A DNA stretch of 15,865 nucleotides, taken from contig UQUM01000040.1 of assembly GCA_900544255.1 (NCBI GenBank), positions 1-15,865 of the forward strand, given 5' to 3'. This DNA is from an uncultured Sutterella sp. GTDB lineage: Bacteria; Pseudomonadota; Gammaproteobacteria; Burkholderiales; Burkholderiaceae_F. Positions 7,561 to 13,930 of the stretch are shown here, piece by piece (within the stretch, counting starts at the first letter, position 1; each line of letters opens with the position of its first letter). A model generated the notes under the pieces. The model was not told the origin of the DNA, made no database searches, and saw only the letters and a list, made by a program, of their open reading frames with translations. The position numbers were made by a program, and so were the translations under genes.

Positions 7561-7710
7561 ATGCTTTTCAAGAGAACTTCACGCCAAGCAGTCTGGCAGG
7601 GGCTTGCGTTCAGCGCCATACCTGGTGTTGACTCAAAACGACTCTGGGGAAGACACCGGCGTGCTGCCGGTAAGCCGCAGCCGCTCTTGGAGCGGGGGTC
7701 GGCGTTTTTT
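7561..7710 (+). ncRNA. Possible small RNA: hairpins ending in an intrinsic terminator
   Basis: This block has no credible ORF but ends in two strong hairpins: accggc-gtgct-gccggt (7655-7671), then a GC-rich stem gccg..ccgctc/gagcgg..cggc (7674-7703) followed by six T (7705-7710). The reductase transcript already stops at 7548, so this terminator must serve something starting between 7549 and about 7640. No clear promoter is visible and I recognise no known RNA family. It could also be the relic of a lost gene. Confidence 0.35.
7674..7710 (+). terminator. Intrinsic terminator with six-T tail
   Basis: The interrupted stem gccg-cag-ccgctc / gagcgg-gggt-cggc with loop ttg is followed by gtttttt. 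It is oriented on the plus strand and converges on the minus-strand tRNA genes. Confidence 0.65.
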
Positions 7711-7715
7711 GGGGC

Positions 7716-7757
7716 AAAACAAAAGCCGGTCAAAGTAAGAAACTTCAACCGGCTTTC
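7716..7757 (-). terminator. Terminator of the left tRNA Asp-Lys unit
   Basis: Arms accggcttt (7748-7756) and aaagccggt (7722-7730) form a 9-bp stem. Read on the minus strand, the stem is followed by tgtttt. It lies just beyond the CCA end of tRNA-Lys and is duplicated at 8170-8211. Confidence 0.75.
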
Positions 7758-7765
7758 ATGAATTC

Positions 7766-7841
7766 TGGTGGGAGCGCAGAGACTCGAACTCTGGACCGAC
7801 GGATTAAGAGTCCGCTGCTCTACCAACTGAGCTACGCTCCC
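7766..7841 (-). tRNA. tRNA-Lys (CTT)
   Basis: The minus strand reads gggagcgtagctcagttggt... and the acceptor ends cgctccc, then A and an encoded CCA. The anticodon loop is CTCTTAA with anticodon CTT. The TpsiC arm contains gttcgagtc. The gene is 76 nt including CCA. It is co-transcribed after the tRNA-Asp that lies 6 bases upstream. Confidence 0.95.
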
Positions 7842-7847
7842 GATCTA

Positions 7848-7924
7848 TGGCGGAGTGGACGGGACTCGAACCCGCGACCCTCGACGTGACAGGCCGATAT
7901 TCTAACCAACTGAACTACCACTCC
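7848..7924 (-). tRNA. tRNA-Asp (GTC)
   Basis: The acceptor ggagtgg pairs with ccactcc, followed by G and an encoded CCA. The anticodon loop CTGTCAC gives anticodon GTC, and the T arm is gcgggttcgagtcccg. The gene is 77 nt including CCA. It is the first gene of a two-tRNA transcript that continues into tRNA-Lys. Confidence 0.95.
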
Positions 7925-7975
7925 GTGTCACCGATTTTCTTGAATCGTTCTCTTTTCAGAGAAGCGCGAAGTTTA
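7848..7975. repeat. 128-bp duplicated block (tRNA-Asp + promoter-proximal flank), copy 1
   Basis: It matches 8431-8558 with only two differences outside the tRNA (ccgatt/ctgatt and gcgaag/gcggag). It covers the tRNA and the discriminator/leader up to the -10 box. Confidence 0.85.
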
Positions 7976-7998
7976 TACAAACCACTTCGTTTTTGCAA
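7972..7998 (-). promoter_or_regulatory. Promoter for the left tRNA Asp-Lys unit
   Basis: On the minus strand ttgcaa (7998-7993) and tataaa (7977-7972) are separated by 15 bases, followed by a GC-rich discriminator ttcgcgc. This is the usual sign of growth-rate (stringent) controlled stable-RNA promoters. The spacing is short, so the exact -35 is uncertain. Confidence 0.5.
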
Positions 7999-8169
7999 CT
8001 TTTACGGCATTGAAAAAAGTCGTCAGACATGAGCAGACGGAATTTAAGGATGAGAAACAAGTAAGGTTTGATTGAAAATCAATAAAGTGTTGAAACAAAT
8101 AAGCACAGGCGCTCGTGAGCTGAAAAGTTGTGATAGGTCTTACGGATGCGGGATCGTAAATAGGCGGGT

Positions 8170-8211
8170 AAAACAAAAGCCGGTCAAAGTAGGAAACTTC
8201 AACCGGCTTTC
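8170..8211 (-). terminator. Terminator of the right tRNA Asp-Asp-Lys unit
   Basis: Same 9-bp stem as at 7716-7757: accggcttt (8202-8210) with aaagccggt (8176-8184), then tgtttta on the minus strand. Confidence 0.75.
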
Positions 8212-8219
8212 ATGAATTC

Positions 8220-8295
8220 TGGTGGGAGCGCAGAGACTCGAACTCTGGACCGACGGATTAAGAGTCCGCTGCTCTACCAACTGAGCTACGCTCCC
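8220..8295 (-). tRNA. tRNA-Lys (CTT), second copy
   Basis: Identical in sequence to 7766-7841, including the encoded CCA. Confidence 0.95.
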
Positions 8296-8301
8296 GATCT
8301 A

Positions 8302-8378
8302 TGGCGGAGTGGACGGGACTCGAACCCGCGACCCTCGACGTGACAGGCCGATATTCTAACCAACTGAACTACCACTCC
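8302..8378 (-). tRNA. tRNA-Asp (GTC), second copy
   Basis: Identical to 7848-7924. It lies 52 bases downstream of the third tRNA-Asp and 6 bases upstream of tRNA-Lys, so the three are likely processed from one transcript. Confidence 0.95.
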
Positions 8379-8430
8379 GCATAGCAAATTTTTAATTCGA
8401 GAAACTCAGCGACGTACAACCCGAAAGTTG

Positions 8431-8507
8431 TGGCGGAGTGGACGGGACTCGAACCCGCGACCCTCGACGTGACAGGCCGATATTCTAACCAACTGAACTA
8501 CCACTCC
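8431..8507 (-). tRNA. tRNA-Asp (GTC), third copy
   Basis: Identical to the other two tRNA-Asp genes. It is the first gene behind the promoter at 8555-8581 and is not followed by its own terminator. Confidence 0.95.
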
Positions 8508-8558
8508 GTGTCACTGATTTTCTTGAATCGTTCTCTTTTCAGAGAAGCGCGGAGTTTA
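8431..8558. repeat. 128-bp duplicated block (tRNA-Asp + flank), copy 2
   Basis: Partner of 7848-7975. Together with the 210-bp repeats it shows that the array arose by overlapping tandem duplications. Confidence 0.85.
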
Positions 8559-8819
8559 CCGATCCTTTCTCCGTTTTGCAACCATTTCCCTCAGAAAGGC
8601 TACGAGAAAGAGGACGGATCGCCCCAAACGCGGGGCGCATTCTACAGCGAAAATACGTTTTGAAAAGGGCTTTTATGAACACATGTGATGAAAAGGTGAA
8701 GCAACGTTTTGAAAACTAAGCCTAAATATTTTTGTGCGACGGCGTTTTTTTGGTGAGGTAAGTTCTCCAAGAGCGCGAATGGCGGGTGCCGTAAAACAGA
8801 GCCGTACCCGTCGGGTCAG
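8508..8819. other. 312-nt intergenic region with promoter, hairpin and a direct repeat
   Basis: Contains a minus-strand tRNA promoter (ttgcaa at 8581-8576, ggtaaa at 8560-8555, same 15-base spacing as copy 1), a hairpin cgcccc/ggggcg (8620-8637) without a T-tail, and the 12-mer acgttttgaaaa twice (8655-8666, 8704-8715). No convincing ORF and no clear terminator for the nitroreductase operon that ends at 8820. Confidence 0.5.
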
Positions 8820-9461
8820 TTATTGGGCAAATCGCAGGCAATCCGAGACCGGGCGCCGCACGGAACGGAAGCGATTAAGTGCGTGGTCGGCTTCGTACCC
8901 GAGGGCAATCCCGATCGCAAACTGCATGTTGTCAGTAACGCCGAGTTCCTCGCGCAGGATGTCCGGGTATTTGACGAGGTTGTAGGCCGGAACCGATCCA
9001 AGTCCGCGGTCGGCGGCCGCAAGGCACAGCATGGCTTCAAAGCCGCCCAAGTCGAGGATGGCCCAGCGATTGGTTTTGCGCGGCAGGAGCAGGTACGCCA
9101 CGGCCGGCGCGTGAAAGAGTTCGGTTTGGGAGGCGATTTTTACTTCGTCCAATCCGGCGGCCGTGCGCGATTCGGAAAATGCCTTCATGTTGTCCTGGGC
9201 GTAGTCTGACCAATCTTCGCGGTGCGCGGGCGGAAAGTCGGACGCCCCTTTGATGCCGGCCGCAGTGCGTTCCGCATAACGTCGGCGGATCGCGTCGAGT
9301 TTGGCTCCCGTAGTTATGATGACCTGCCACTCCTGAGCGTTCACCCAGGAAGGTGCCCGTTGAGCGTCGGCAACGACGGCCGTGAGGACGTCTTTCGCTA
9401 TGGGGGTTGCTTCAAAAAGGCGGACGGAATGGCGGGCGCGGATGAGTTCGGAAAATTCCAT
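8820..9461 (-). CDS. Nitroreductase-family flavoprotein
   Basis: The 213-aa protein is of usual length for the NfnB/NfsB-like nitroreductase fold, an FMN-dependent homodimer that uses NAD(P)H to reduce nitro groups, quinones or enals in the cytoplasm. The N-terminus RARHSVRLFEATPI has the family Arg-x-Ser-x-Arg FMN-phosphate motif, followed by APSWVNAQEWQVIITTG, and the C-terminal GIALGYEA precedes the conserved basic tail. It starts 21 bases downstream of the nfsA stop with the ribosome site aaaagg, so the two genes form one operon. The true substrate cannot be told from sequence. Confidence 0.88.
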   Translation of the reverse strand: MEFSELIRARHSVRLFEATPIAKDVLTAVVADAQRAPSWVNAQEWQVIITTGAKLDAIRRRYAERTAAGIKGASDFPPAHREDWSDYAQDNMKAFSESRTAAGLDEVKIASQTELFHAPAVAYLLLPRKTNRWAILDLGGFEAMLCLAAADRGLGSVPAYNLVKYPDILREELGVTDNMQFAIGIALGYEADHALNRFRSVRRPVSDCLRFAQ

Positions 9462-9482
9462 GAGAGGTACCTTTTGGTGAAG

Positions 9483-10214
9483 TTACCGAAATGCCCAGCC
9501 TTTGGAGCGGAGGAAATCCAGTACCCAGGGGCGCTGCTCGCGTTCCATGACGGGTTTCAACGTTTCCGTCCACGAAACATCTTTGGCGCCCGAGCGACGG
9601 TGGCGGTAGTAATTCCGCATCATCGCGTCGTATTCGTCGATTTCCGTAGATGCCGGCACGCGGTAGGCGTTTTCTGAAAAGAGAATTGATTTCGGGAGCC
9701 GCGGTTTCACTTCGTTTTTCTGTGCCGGGTGACCGAACGCGAGGCCCAAAACCGGAATGACGTATTGCGGAAGCTTCAGAAGACGGTCGGCTTCGGTAAT
9801 GCCGTTACGGATGCCGCCCACAAAGACGCCTCCGAGTCCCAGAGCTTCTAAGGCGGTCATGGCGTTTTGCGCGGCGATCCCTACGTCGTGCACGCCCATC
9901 ACGAGTTGTTCAGTCCAACCGGTTTTGGCGTCGGGGCACCGGGCGACGTCGCGGCTTAAGTCGGCGCAGAAGACCCAAAATTCCGGTGCTGATTTAACGT
10001 GGGGCTGATTGCCGGAGAGTCGGGCAAAAGCATCTCTCAACGCCGGATCCGTAATGCGGACGACGCTTACCAGCTGCAGAAAGCAGGAACTTGAGGCGGC
10101 ACGAACGGCGTCTTCAACGGCAGAACGCTCTTCGTCCGTGACGGGAGCTTCAGTGTAGCGGCGTATGGACGTGTGTTCCGTCATGGTCTTAATGAGGTCT
10201 TGAGGATGGGACAT
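9483..10214 (-). CDS. nfsA: Oxygen-insensitive NADPH nitroreductase NfsA
   Basis: The 243-aa protein matches the NfsA group over its full length: SIRRYTEAPVTDEE, RAASSSCFLQLVSVVRITD, EFWVFCADLSRDV, EALGLGGVFVGGIRN, LLKLPQYVIPVLGLAFGHPA, and a C-terminal RPWVLDFLRSKGWAFR. NfsA enzymes are FMN dimers that use NADPH for two-electron reduction of nitroaromatics, quinones and chromate. It is the first gene of the minus-strand pair. Its promoter region (10215-10330) shows no certain -35/-10 pair. Nothing is missing compared with E. coli NfsA as I recall it (about 240 aa). Confidence 0.92.
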   Translation of the reverse strand: MSHPQDLIKTMTEHTSIRRYTEAPVTDEERSAVEDAVRAASSSCFLQLVSVVRITDPALRDAFARLSGNQPHVKSAPEFWVFCADLSRDVARCPDAKTGWTEQLVMGVHDVGIAAQNAMTALEALGLGGVFVGGIRNGITEADRLLKLPQYVIPVLGLAFGHPAQKNEVKPRLPKSILFSENAYRVPASTEIDEYDAMMRNYYRHRRSGAKDVSWTETLKPVMEREQRPWVLDFLRSKGWAFR

Positions 10215-10628
10215 GACTGGTCTCCGATGGTGCAGGGTGTGCCGCAGCGGTTTGCGGCGGATTGCTGTGAAGTTTAGTCGGCAGAAACAAGAATTGAAGC
10301 GCGTAATAGCGCCCCGGAAAACGAAAAGGAGCCGAACGCCGCCATAGGCGGGGGCGGCGGTTTCTTCTCCCCGGTGCCAGGTGCATTCCTCCGAAAGCTA
10401 GCAGCGTACGGTGAGCGCTTTCAGAATTTACGAACACATGTCCATGAGTCGGTTTCCGTATCCGTGATGAGGCACCTTGTTGCGGAAGAAGTTTCCCCGC
10501 TGCGGATTGACAAAACGCTCGTCACCGGCGGAATAACGAGGGAAAACACTACCGACAAAGAAGTACGACGAAGGGGAAGTTCAATGAATTTCTGTGGAAA
10601 ACCGATGGCAGAACAAAATCGAAACCGA
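10215..10628. other. Intergenic region between nfsA and the c-di-GMP riboswitch gene
   Basis: The two transcripts diverge from here. It contains a GC-rich hairpin cgccgcc/ggcggcg (10337-10343, 10353-10359, loop ataggcggg) followed on the plus strand by gtttcttct. Small open frames at 10374-10645 on both strands look non-coding. The word aaaccgat occurs at 10599-10606 and 10622-10629, flanking the promoter. Confidence 0.45.
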
Positions 10629-10634
10629 TAAAAT
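10606..10634 (+). promoter_or_regulatory. Promoter of the riboswitch-diguanylate cyclase transcript
   Basis: TAAAAT at 10629-10634 is a good -10, with tggcag at 10606-10611 as a weak -35 at 17-base spacing. Transcription would begin near 10641, about 10 bases before the riboswitch aptamer. Confidence 0.5.
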
Positions 10635-10650
10635 ACGCCCCTCATTTTTT

Positions 10651-10716
10651 CGGCAAAGCAGTCTAAAGGCTGTGACGCAAAGCTAAAGGGCCTCTCACCA
10701 TGGCAGCCAGTTGCAT
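10651..10716 (+). ncRNA. Cyclic di-GMP-I (GEMM) riboswitch
   Basis: It contains the ordered GEMM-I elements: ggcaaagc (10652-10659), a stem cagtc-taaa-ggctg with a GNRA-like tetraloop, the near-invariant gacgcaaagct (10674-10684), aaagggcct, a loop, then atggcagccagttgc (10700-10714) closing P1 with ggcaa. GEMM-I aptamers bind c-di-GMP and control the downstream gene. Here that gene is itself a c-di-GMP synthase, 83 bases downstream. The direction (ON or OFF) cannot be read from the aptamer, but the RBS-blocking hairpin downstream suggests translational control. Confidence 0.9.
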
Positions 10717-10756
10717 TTTCTTCAAAAGAACCGACGCAGTATCTGTTCGGTCGGAT

Positions 10757-10793
10757 GGTTTTCCCGGATGCCGTCGTTTCTTTCGGGAGAACC
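10757..10793 (+). promoter_or_regulatory. RBS-sequestering hairpin, likely riboswitch expression platform
   Basis: ggttttcccg (10757-10766) pairs with cgggagaacc (10784-10793; nine pairs and one G-U). The right arm contains the ribosome site gggag (10785-10789), eight bases from the ATG at 10798. Upstream, ccgac (10731-10735) can pair with gtcgg (10750-10754), and ttctt/aagaa (10718-10730) forms a small hairpin, so alternative pairings are possible. Confidence 0.6.
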
Positions 10794-10797
10794 GTGA

Positions 10798-12954
10798 ATG
10801 ATTGGGTATCGCTTTCGTCCCGACGGTTCCATGGGGATGTTCGGTACCTCGCAGCCGCTACTCGGCAACGGTTCGGACGATGCTTGGACGCGGGCGGTAA
10901 ACGTCGTGCTGCGGGAAAACAACCCTGTGGGAGTGGCTTCCGGGTATTACGACGAGGCGCTTACGATCGTCTCTCTGAGTGAGGTCTTTCTTTCAGACTT
11001 GGCCTATACCGCCGATGATTTTGTGCGGCGTACCGGGGCGTCGCTTGCCAAAATCATGGTGAATACCCCGCTCTTTCCTTTTACGCGGGAGGATTTTCGC
11101 CGTCGACAGGGTGCGGGGTGCTTTTATATGCTCACGGCCGACGGTATGCCGCAGCTTATGTACGTGGTGAAGAAAGACATCACGGACAAAACCGGACGGG
11201 AGCAGTGGGTGATTTCCATCCGGTGCGACGCGCATTCGCAGAGTTTGGCGCTCGTCAACGAACTTTTTGACAATGCCTATTGGAGCGTGGATTACGCAAC
11301 TGACGGTCGGGTGGGGCGAGTTCAATGGAGCGACCAGCTGCGAGAACTCCTGGCGTTGGGTGACGAGCATGCTCTGCCTGCGAGCAAAACGCTGTTTCAA
11401 AGCCTGGAGCATCCTGAGGATCGCCCGGCGACTGATGCGCTTTTTGAGAAGACGTTGCCGGGGGCGACGGCGGGGGAAGACTTCTTTGATGCCGAATTCC
11501 GGCTGTCGGTGGGCGGTCGCTATGAATGGTTCCGCACGCGGGCCCATGTGGTGAGGCGACACGACGGTACCGTCTGTCGAGCGGTGGGGATTCTCTGCAA
11601 TGTGAACGAAGAGAAACTCACCGATGAACGGGAACTGCGGCACGAGACGTTCCTGCGGGCGTTTTCCGATGGGAACCTCTGTGAGTTCTTTGTGGATCTG
11701 GACGCGGATCGCTACGAATGCCATAAGCGGAGCGAGGTCGTGGAGGAACTCCTCACGGACAATGACGGGTGGAGTGACTTTGTCCTGCGCTTTGCTCGGG
11801 GGCTCCTTCGCCCCGACAGCCGCTTGAGTTTTCTGCAGTTGACCGAACGGGATTACATCCGCATGGCGCTAAAGGCTGACAAAGGCGGTTTGTCCGGTCA
11901 GTTTGAGCTGCTCGTCGGTAAAAAGACGGTTTGGGTCCGCTTGACGGTGCTGCCCGGGGATTGGAACGAGGACGGTACGCCGCGGCATGTGCTCGTTTAT
12001 CTGAGGGACATCACGCTCTCCAAACAGCGCGAAGCCGAACGCAATGCCTTAAGCCGCGAAAAGGCGGTTCTTGATCAGCTGCTGCGAGGCGTCACACGCA
12101 TGGTGAACCGCTTTGCAGTCTGTGATTTGGAAGCGGGGGTGTATCAGTACTACTCCCTTGAGCATGACATGCACTATCGGCCCCGCGGTCGTTACGCGGA
12201 ACTCTTGTCCCGGATAGACGAGGTGCTGATGCCGTTGAACGATGAGCGAAAAGGCACGATGGCGGATTTTCTCGCGACGGCAGCACTGCGCCGGAAAATT
12301 CGAAAGGAAACCGACGTCTATCGGTTTGATTACTGCACGAAGGATAAGACGGGATTCATGGTGATGTCGGTGGTGCCCCTGGCGTGGCATGAGGGCGTTC
12401 TCACCAAAGTGATGCTCGTGAGCGAAGACAGTTCTCAAAAGCACGCGCTTGAAGTACTCGCCAATACCGACGGCCTGACGGGCCTTTACAACGCCCGAAA
12501 CTTTGCGCTCACCTTGGAAAAATTGTCGGGAACGCCGTTTGCGCTCTTTTACCTCGATTTAGACGGCTTTAAGATCGTCAACGACAGCTACGGTCACGCC
12601 GTCGGGGATCGTTTGCTGCAGACGGTCGCAAAGCGCCTTATTGCCTGCGTAAGCAACGAAGCCCAGGTGTTTCGTGTGGGCGGGGACGAATTTTGTCTTT
12701 TGGTAAAGGGCGAAATGACGACGGAGGACTGCACCGACATCGTGGCGCGCGTGAAGCGCGCGGTGGCGCAGCTCTCGGTCGTGGGGGCGGGGGAAATGGA
12801 TGTGACGACGAGCTGCGGGTTTGCATTGTCGCCTGCGGATTCTCTGTTCCCGGACGACGTGCGCGAGCTTGCCGACCGTCGGATGTACGAAGACAAGAAT
12901 GCGACCCGCCGGGCCCAGCTAAAGGCGGCGTTCGCGGAAGACGACACTCCGTAG
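10798..12954 (+). CDS. Soluble PAS-repeat GGDEF diguanylate cyclase
   Basis: The 718-aa protein would make c-di-GMP from two GTP. No signal peptide or membrane helix is seen, so it is cytoplasmic. PAS-like sensor regions lie at about 30-145, 150-272 (ending GILCNVNEEK), 290-410 (ending LVYLRDITLSKQ) and 435-548. The GGDEF domain spans 552-710, with NTDGLTGLYNARNF, YLDLDGFKIVNDSYGHAVGD, and an intact GGDEF at 628-632. The inhibitory I-site RxxD, expected five residues before GGDEF (619-622), reads SNEA, so direct product inhibition is probably lost. The c-di-GMP riboswitch in its leader may replace that feedback. No EAL domain is present. The start is fixed by gggag eight bases upstream. The sensed signal is unknown. 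Confidence 0.93.
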   Translation: MIGYRFRPDGSMGMFGTSQPLLGNGSDDAWTRAVNVVLRENNPVGVASGYYDEALTIVSLSEVFLSDLAYTADDFVRRTGASLAKIMVNTPLFPFTREDFRRRQGAGCFYMLTADGMPQLMYVVKKDITDKTGREQWVISIRCDAHSQSLALVNELFDNAYWSVDYATDGRVGRVQWSDQLRELLALGDEHALPASKTLFQSLEHPEDRPATDALFEKTLPGATAGEDFFDAEFRLSVGGRYEWFRTRAHVVRRHDGTVCRAVGILCNVNEEKLTDERELRHETFLRAFSDGNLCEFFVDLDADRYECHKRSEVVEELLTDNDGWSDFVLRFARGLLRPDSRLSFLQLTERDYIRMALKADKGGLSGQFELLVGKKTVWVRLTVLPGDWNEDGTPRHVLVYLRDITLSKQREAERNALSREKAVLDQLLRGVTRMVNRFAVCDLEAGVYQYYSLEHDMHYRPRGRYAELLSRIDEVLMPLNDERKGTMADFLATAALRRKIRKETDVYRFDYCTKDKTGFMVMSVVPLAWHEGVLTKVMLVSEDSSQKHALEVLANTDGLTGLYNARNFALTLEKLSGTPFALFYLDLDGFKIVNDSYGHAVGDRLLQTVAKRLIACVSNEAQVFRVGGDEFCLLVKGEMTTEDCTDIVARVKRAVAQLSVVGAGEMDVTTSCGFALSPADSLFPDDVRELADRRMYEDKNATRRAQLKAAFAEDDTP

Positions 12955-12962
12955 GAAAAAAG

Positions 12963-12993
12963 CGGCCGAACTCCGGAGGTTGGGGTTCGGCCG
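12963..12993. terminator. Perfect 9-bp hairpin after the diguanylate cyclase
   Basis: cggccgaac (12963-12971) and gttcggccg (12985-12993) pair perfectly. The plus-strand tail gaaaatctg is poor in T, while six A lie just before the stem (12956-12961), giving a T-tract only for minus-strand transcripts. It may act as a weak plus-strand terminator or boundary. Confidence 0.5.
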
Positions 12994-13138
12994 AAAATCT
13001 GCATCTGCTGCAGAGCACTTCTTCGTGTGCAAAGTCACGAAAAAATGCCGGGAAAGAAAGCACGTGCCACCTCAGGTACGTCAGTGTCTTTCCAGGGCGC
13101 ATACTAATCCGACAGGAGGCGGAGAAACGGTCGGTCTG

Positions 13139-13181
13139 ATGACAAATTTGTAATCCGACGTTTCACCTCGTTCCGTACAAT
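13139..13181 (+). promoter_or_regulatory. CusR/CopR-type box and promoter of the metal two-component system
   Basis: atgacaa-at-ttgtaat (13139-13154) is a near-perfect palindrome, one base from atgacaaNNttgtcat, the site I recall for CusR/PcoR-type regulators. A -10 TACAAT follows at 13176-13181. The -35 position is replaced by the box, typical of activator-dependent promoters. This suggests that the regulator activates its own operon when metal is sensed. Confidence 0.65.
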
Positions 13182-13203
13182 CCTCAGTCTCGGACGGAGA
13201 AGG

Positions 13204-13914
13204 ATGATGACCGCAAAAATTTTGATTGTCGAAGACGAAGAAAAAACGGGACATTACCTCCAAAAAGGCCTGGAAGAAACCGGGTTTTCCGCACAGTGGC
13301 TGGCCGACGGGCTTGAGGGCTACAAGGCGGCTTTAACCGGAGACTTCCAACTCGTGGTGCTTGATGCAATGCTCCCGGGGGTTGACGGGTTTGATTTCGT
13401 GCGTCTTCTGCGCAAGGCCGGCCACACGGAACCCGTACTGATGTTGACCGCCCTCACGTCCGTGGAAGACCGTGTGAAGGGGTTGGAATTGGGGGCGGAC
13501 GACTACCTCGGGAAACCCTTTGCTTTTACTGAATTGTTGGCGCGCGTGAAGACGCTTTTAAGGCGCGGGACGGCGCCGGCTCAAGCGGCCGTGCAGACGA
13601 CCCTCTCTTGCGCTGATCTCACGATGGATTTAGTGCGCCACCGCGTGACGAGAGGCGGCAGTGAAATCACGCTCACGGGACGGGAATTCCGCCTCTTGGA
13701 ATTTTTCCTGCGTCACAAAGACGAGGTGTTGCCGCGGTCGCTCATTGCGTCCAAAGTGTGGGACATCAATTTTGAAAGCGGTACGAACGCGATCGACGTC
13801 ACCGTGAAGCGTCTGCGCGCCAAGTGCGACATGCCTTTTGCCGTGCGGCTCATCGAAACCGTGCGCGGAATCGGTTACCGCATGAGCGAACCTGTCGCCA
13901 ATTGGGACATTTGA
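13204..13914 (+). CDS. OmpR/PhoB-family response regulator, CusR/CopR-like
   Basis: The 236-aa protein has a receiver domain at 5-120: acidic pair E10/D11, phosphoacceptor D54 (LVVLDAMLPG), T82 and K104 (YLGKPF). A winged helix follows at about 135-230 (LTGREFRLLEFFLRHKDEVL, VWDINFESGTNAIDV, IRTV-like end RLIETVRGIGYRM). The start ILIVEDEEKTGHYLQKGL closely resembles the CusR/PcoR/CopR group that controls copper or silver export. Two ATGs stand in tandem: 13207 has better spacing from ggaga (13196-13200) than 13204, so the protein may begin at the second Met. It is co-transcribed with the kinase 16 bases downstream. The metal is inferred from family resemblance and the box only, since no efflux genes are in the window. 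Confidence 0.9.
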   Translation: MMTAKILIVEDEEKTGHYLQKGLEETGFSAQWLADGLEGYKAALTGDFQLVVLDAMLPGVDGFDFVRLLRKAGHTEPVLMLTALTSVEDRVKGLELGADDYLGKPFAFTELLARVKTLLRRGTAPAQAAVQTTLSCADLTMDLVRHRVTRGGSEITLTGREFRLLEFFLRHKDEVLPRSLIASKVWDINFESGTNAIDVTVKRLRAKCDMPFAVRLIETVRGIGYRMSEPVANWDI

Positions 13915-13930
13915 CGGGGAGAGGGACGAC

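Larger units (their letters stand above)
7716..7925. repeat. 210-bp duplicated block, copy A (terminator + tRNA-Lys + tRNA-Asp)
   Basis: It is identical to 8170-8379 at an offset of 454 bases, except for one base (agtaaga against agtagga). The copy includes the terminator and two complete tRNA genes. Confidence 0.9.
8170..8379. repeat. 210-bp duplicated block, copy B
   Basis: Second copy of 7716-7925. Similarity stops immediately after the tRNA-Asp acceptor, where catagc replaces gtgtca. Confidence 0.9.

Noticed and set aside
7600..7710. Possible cobalamin riboswitch
   Set aside because: Short matches such as ggtgttgac and ggcagg occur, but the conserved core gccactg and the B12 box are absent.
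7847..8032. Open frame starting MAEWTGLEPATLDVTGRYSN (also at 8430)
   Set aside because: It is the plus-strand translation of a tRNA-Asp gene on the minus strand, a common false protein call.
7716..8558. CRISPR array
   Set aside because: The repeats are 128-210 bp duplications of tRNA genes, not short regularly spaced repeats.
10374..10645. Small open frames on both strands before the riboswitch
   Set aside because: No ribosome sites, no recognisable motif, and they overlap the promoter.
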